Below, in pieces: positions 4,681 through 7,213 of a DNA stretch of 7,213 bases. Origin of the DNA: Clostridiales bacterium (lineage in GTDB: Bacteria; Bacillota; Clostridia; Oscillospirales; Acutalibacteraceae); assembly GCA_019418545.1 (NCBI GenBank), contig DYBQ01000112.1:1-7213 (forward strand), written 5' to 3'. Each line of letters begins with the position of its first letter. Within the stretch, counting starts at the first letter, position 1. The position numbers and the translations under genes were made by a program. Below the pieces are notes generated by a model. That model ran no database searches. It was given only the letters and a program-made list of their open reading frames with translations, and was not told the origin of the DNA.

Positions 4681-6093
4681 ATGAAGCGAGTACCCAAGGC
4701 AGTGTTTTTCATTGTCGCAATTCTCATCCTGTTCCTAACCTATACTTCGATTTATGGGCTGTATGGACAGAACGGCGACAATAAAATCACTTACATCAAA
4801 GGCGCGGGGGATATCCGTTGGGGTATCGATATCCGCGGCGGCGTGGAAGCAACGTTTGTCCCTGCAGACGGTGTGGACGCTACAGAACAACAGCTGAATT
4901 CGGTGGAAGAAACGATTAAGCTCCGTCTGCTCAACAACAATGTGACAGACTATGAGCTGTATACGGATACGGCTAACGACCGGATTATTATTCGTTTCCC
5001 CTGGAAGAGCGACGAAGAGGATTTTGACCCCGAAGCAGCCATTGAAGAACTGGCTGCTACGGCTAAGCTCACTTTCCGTGAGGGGATGGAGTATGAAACC
5101 CAGGAAATCGATGAAAACGGCGACCCCGTTTATAAAACTCCTTCTGGAACAACCGCTGAAAATGTGATTTTGGAAGGCGATGATGTGGTTTCCGCCGAAG
5201 CAAAATCCTATCAGGACGAAACAACCGGTAATGTGAAATATCTGGTTGAATTGAAATTCAGCGAGGAAGGTGCAGAGAAATTTGCAGAAGCCACTTCCGA
5301 GCTGGTAGGCCAAACTATTTCGGTGTGGATGGATGATGTGATGATTTCCTATCCTACCGTTGAGCAGGCCATTACCGATGGCGAATGCACCATTACCAGC
5401 GATTATTTCACGGCCGCTTCCGCTACGGAGCTGGCTAATAAAATCAATGCCGGTGCATTGCCGTTTACACTGGAAACCGACAGCTTTGGCTCTATCAGCC
5501 CCACTTTGGGCGCATCTTCCCTGAGTGCCATGACCATGGCAGGCGTGATTGCTTTTGCGCTGGTAGCTGTGTTTATGCTGATTATGTTCCGTCTGCCCGG
5601 ATTTGTGGCAGTGATTGCCCTGCTGGGCCAGGTTGCTTTGTCTTTGGCTGCTGTGTCCGGCTATTTCCCCGCTTTCCAAAGCTTTACCATGACGCTTCCC
5701 GGTATTGCCGGTATTATCTTGTCCATTGGTATGGGCGTTGACGCAAACATTATTACAGCGACCCGCTTGAAGGAAGAGCTGTGGCTGGGCAAAACCCTGG
5801 ACGGCGCCATAGAAAAGGGTAATGAAAGCAGCTTCTGGGCTATTTTTGACGGCAATATTACCGTTATTATTGTGGCCGTGATTTTGATGGCTGTGTTTGG
5901 ACCCAGCAATATTTTGTCCATGTTGTTTGGCGCTTCCACCACAGGCTCCATTTATTCCTTTGGCTATACACTGCTCATTGGTGTAATTGGAAACTTTGTA
6001 ATGGGTGTGACCGCTACCCGTCTGATGACCAAATCTCTGTCCCGGTTTAAGATATTCCGCAATAAGTGGCTGTTTGGAGGTGCTAAGGGATGA
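4681..6093 (+). CDS. secD: SecD, protein translocase subunit
   Basis: SecD works with SecF in the cytoplasmic membrane, pulling or releasing exported proteins on the outer face after SecA-SecYEG translocation, driven by the proton gradient. The 470-residue protein begins MKRVPK, followed by a first membrane helix at about 7-24. WGIDIRGGVEATF (47-59) is the conserved motif after it. A large extracytoplasmic region runs to about 265, with the P1-like segments VEETIKLRLLNNNV (75-88) and LKFSEEGAEKFAEAT (191-205). Five more hydrophobic segments lie at about 284-303, 305-325, 338-360, 391-408 and 423-445. The fourth contains SIGMGVDANIITATRLKEE (348-366), the SecD motif with Asp354, a likely proton-path residue. 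Many SecD proteins have FERI in place of TATRL here. The N-terminal extension through the leader is rejected because GGAGG precedes this ATG. The stop overlaps secF. No yajC is adjacent. Confidence 0.96.
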   Translation: MKRVPKAVFFIVAILILFLTYTSIYGLYGQNGDNKITYIKGAGDIRWGIDIRGGVEATFVPADGVDATEQQLNSVEETIKLRLLNNNVTDYELYTDTANDRIIIRFPWKSDEEDFDPEAAIEELAATAKLTFREGMEYETQEIDENGDPVYKTPSGTTAENVILEGDDVVSAEAKSYQDETTGNVKYLVELKFSEEGAEKFAEATSELVGQTISVWMDDVMISYPTVEQAITDGECTITSDYFTAASATELANKINAGALPFTLETDSFGSISPTLGASSLSAMTMAGVIAFALVAVFMLIMFRLPGFVAVIALLGQVALSLAAVSGYFPAFQSFTMTLPGIAGIILSIGMGVDANIITATRLKEELWLGKTLDGAIEKGNESSFWAIFDGNITVIIVAVILMAVFGPSNILSMLFGASTTGSIYSFGYTLLIGVIGNFVMGVTATRLMTKSLSRFKIFRNKWLFGGAKG

Positions 6094-7040
6094 AGAAGTT
6101 TAACATCAAATTCTATCAGCACCGGAAAATTTACTTCGGGATTTCTCTGGGGCTTTTTGTAATCGGACTGCTGTTCAATCTGATTTTTGGCGCCGAACTG
6201 GACATTGATTTCCGCGGCGGCGCGTTGATACAGTATTCCTATACGGGAGAGGTTGACCAGGAAACGGTTGACCAGGCAGTGGAGGACGCCATTGGCCGTT
6301 CGGTGACTGTTACTTTGACAGACGGCATTGGAAATCAGGAGGGGAATACCCTTACGGTTTCCCTTTCCGGCAGCGACGGTATCTCTTTGGATGAGCAGAA
6401 GGCAATTGCTGCAAACTTGGCTGAAAAATATCCCGATTCTGAGTTTACTGTGATGCAGTCCAGCTCTGTTCCCCCGACCATGGGCGCCAAGTTCTTTGCA
6501 AAATGCTTGGTGGCCGTTGCACTGGCGGCTGTTTTGCTGGTGATTTATGTTGCACTGCGTTTCCGCAAAATTGGCGGTATGTCTGCTGGCGTGATGGCTG
6601 TGATTGCCCTGCTGCATGACGTATTGATGGTATATTTCACGTTTGTGATTTTTGGTTTCCCCATCGACGACAACTTTATTGCTGTGGTGCTTACCATTTT
6701 GGGTTACTCCCTGAACGATACCATTGTTGTGTATGACCGTGTCCGTGAAAACCGCCGGCTGCTTGGACCGAAGGTGAGCTATGAACAGCTGATGGATACC
6801 AGTATCAACCAGACCCTGACCCGTTCCATCAACACCTCTGTGTGTACCTTCCTGGCTGTGGCAGTGGTATTTATCGTGGGCAGCATTTATGGGTTGTCTT
6901 CTGTTACCACCTTTGCTCTGCCAATGATGATTGGTATTGTGACCGGCTGCTATTCTTCTGTGTGCTTGGCTGGCCCCATGTATGTTATGTGGCAGAACCA
7001 CAAGCTGAAGAAAAAGGCTGCCGCAAAAGCAGAAGGCTAA
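6090..7040 (+). CDS. secF: SecF, protein translocase subunit
   Basis: SecF pairs with SecD to form the 12-helix RND-like accessory complex of the Sec translocon. This 316-residue protein has a first membrane helix at about 13-34, then LDIDFRGGALIQYSYTG (37-53), the SecF form of the RGG motif. A small extracytoplasmic domain extends to about 130, and VPPTMGAKF (127-135) leads into the second helix. Membrane segments follow at about 137-157, 163-189, 194-215, 252-270 and 275-301. ALLHDVLMVYFTF (173-185) and LGYSLNDTIVVYDRVRENRR (204-223) are conserved SecF blocks, as is SINQTLTRSINTS (238-250). The basic tail KLKKKAAAKAEG is cytoplasmic. The ATG overlaps the secD stop by four bases (ATGA), and GGAGG at 6076-6080 lies 9 bases upstream, so translation is probably coupled and the two subunits made in similar amounts. 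Length and residues look normal. Confidence 0.96.
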   Translation: MKKFNIKFYQHRKIYFGISLGLFVIGLLFNLIFGAELDIDFRGGALIQYSYTGEVDQETVDQAVEDAIGRSVTVTLTDGIGNQEGNTLTVSLSGSDGISLDEQKAIAANLAEKYPDSEFTVMQSSSVPPTMGAKFFAKCLVAVALAAVLLVIYVALRFRKIGGMSAGVMAVIALLHDVLMVYFTFVIFGFPIDDNFIAVVLTILGYSLNDTIVVYDRVRENRRLLGPKVSYEQLMDTSINQTLTRSINTSVCTFLAVAVVFIVGSIYGLSSVTTFALPMMIGIVTGCYSSVCLAGPMYVMWQNHKLKKKAAAKAEG

Positions 7041-7070
7041 TTGAGAATATTTGAAAGCTGTTTTATAAAA

Positions 7071-7101
7071 ATGGCCGTCCTTTTTGGGCGGCCATTTTTT
7101 T
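7071..7101 (+). terminator. Strong intrinsic terminator after secF
   Basis: ATGGCCGTCC (7071-7080) pairs with GGGCGGCCAT (7086-7095), ten base pairs with one G-U, around a TTTTT loop, and is followed by a T run to 7101. Four A residues at 7067-7070 would give a U run on the other strand, so it may also stop transcription from the right. Confidence 0.92.
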
Positions 7102-7161
7102 GCTCATAGCAGGCTGTAAACTTTGGGGGCTGTAAAAAAGAAGGAAAATTTTCGGAATTCG

Positions 7162-7190
7162 TTGTACTTGACAGGGAAAACGTGTATAAT
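7162..7190 (+). promoter_or_regulatory. Promoter-like sequence reading out of the window
   Basis: A perfect TATAAT lies at 7185-7190. TTGTAC (7162-7167) is 17 bases upstream and could be the -35 box, although it matches only three positions. A perfect TTGACA at 7168-7173 is just 11 bases from that -10 box, too close to work with it; with TACAAT at 7194-7199 the gap is 20. A promoter in this gap is likely, but the exact pairing is unclear. The gene it would serve is beyond the contig end. Confidence 0.5.
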
Positions 7191-7198
7191 ATGTACAA
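7162..7198. repeat. Inverted repeat around the right-end promoter
   Basis: TTGTAC (7162-7167) and GTACAA (7193-7198) are exact inverted copies 25 bases apart, flanking the -10 box at 7185-7190. This spacing could fit a dimeric repressor or looped operator, but six-base arms are short and chance is a real alternative. Confidence 0.25.
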
Positions 7199-7199
7199 T

Positions 7200-7213
7200 C
7201 TGTCTCTTATACA
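7200..7213. other. Residual Tn5/Nextera mosaic-end adapter at the contig edge (not genomic)
   Basis: The final 14 bases, CTGTCTCTTATACA, are identical to the first 14 bases of the reverse complement of the 19-bp Tn5 mosaic end used in Nextera libraries (CTGTCTCTTATACACATCT). A perfect match of this length lying exactly at the end of the sequence is best explained by untrimmed adapter built into the contig. The first C could by chance also be genomic. Confidence 0.93.

Noticed and set aside
4735..5679. A 314-codon open frame on the minus strand
   Set aside because: It is antisense to secD, whose sequence and motifs are conserved, and it shows no recognisable protein family.
5964..7001. A 345-codon open frame on the minus strand
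   Set aside because: It lies opposite secF and the end of secD, is rich in His, Asn and Gln as expected from antisense membrane-protein codons, and lacks any recognisable domain.
7200..7213. A natural Tn5 or IS50 transposon end
   Set aside because: The engineered mosaic end used in sequencing libraries matches exactly and lies at the very end of the sequence. No transposase or resistance gene is present, so adapter carry-over is the simpler reading.

Overview
The window is one strand-biased stretch of bacterial DNA in which every supported gene reads left to right. Its base composition, its SigA-type promoters, its AAGGAGG-like ribosome binding sites and the look of its proteins suggest an anaerobic Firmicute of the class Clostridia, perhaps an Oscillospiraceae-like gut bacterium. 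The class is a reasonable inference; the family is a guess. The last 14 bases match the Tn5/Nextera mosaic end exactly, so the right edge is almost certainly a contig end carrying leftover library adapter, and genomic sequence stops near 7199.

Region 1 (1-3007) is a tight gene train. It holds the last 25 codons of an asparaginyl-tRNA synthetase (asnS), then larE, larB and larC. Together larB, larE and larC encode the biosynthesis of the nickel-pincer nucleotide (NPN) cofactor. LarB carboxylates and hydrolyses nicotinic acid adenine dinucleotide, LarE converts the two carboxylates to thiocarboxylates, and LarC inserts nickel using CTP. No larA (the NPN-dependent lactate racemase family) is in the window, so the client enzyme lies elsewhere. 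LarC is split into two frames at a run of nine A residues, the layout expected for a programmed -1 frameshift as described for Lactobacillus plantarum LarC. LarE carries three cysteines (CxxC plus one more), like the iron-sulfur-cluster type of LarE and unlike the single-cysteine sacrificial type.

Region 2 (3008-4468) holds one monocistronic gene for a PLP-dependent aminotransferase of the Asp_aminotransf (PF12897-like) family. A modest promoter precedes it and a strong intrinsic terminator follows it.

Region 3 (4469-7101) is the secD-secF operon, which encodes the membrane accessory proteins that help complete Sec-dependent protein export. It has a near-consensus promoter, a leader of about 115 nt with a 9-bp direct repeat and a possible hairpin, an ATGA overlap between the two genes, and a strong terminator. 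A further promoter-like sequence lies at 7162-7190, reading out of the window towards a gene that is not present.

Most of this is conserved housekeeping and cofactor biology. The points worth a second look are the larC frameshift, the three-cysteine LarE, the missing larA, the secD leader and the adapter remnant. I do not see a new defence system, mobile element, RNA gene or CRISPR array.
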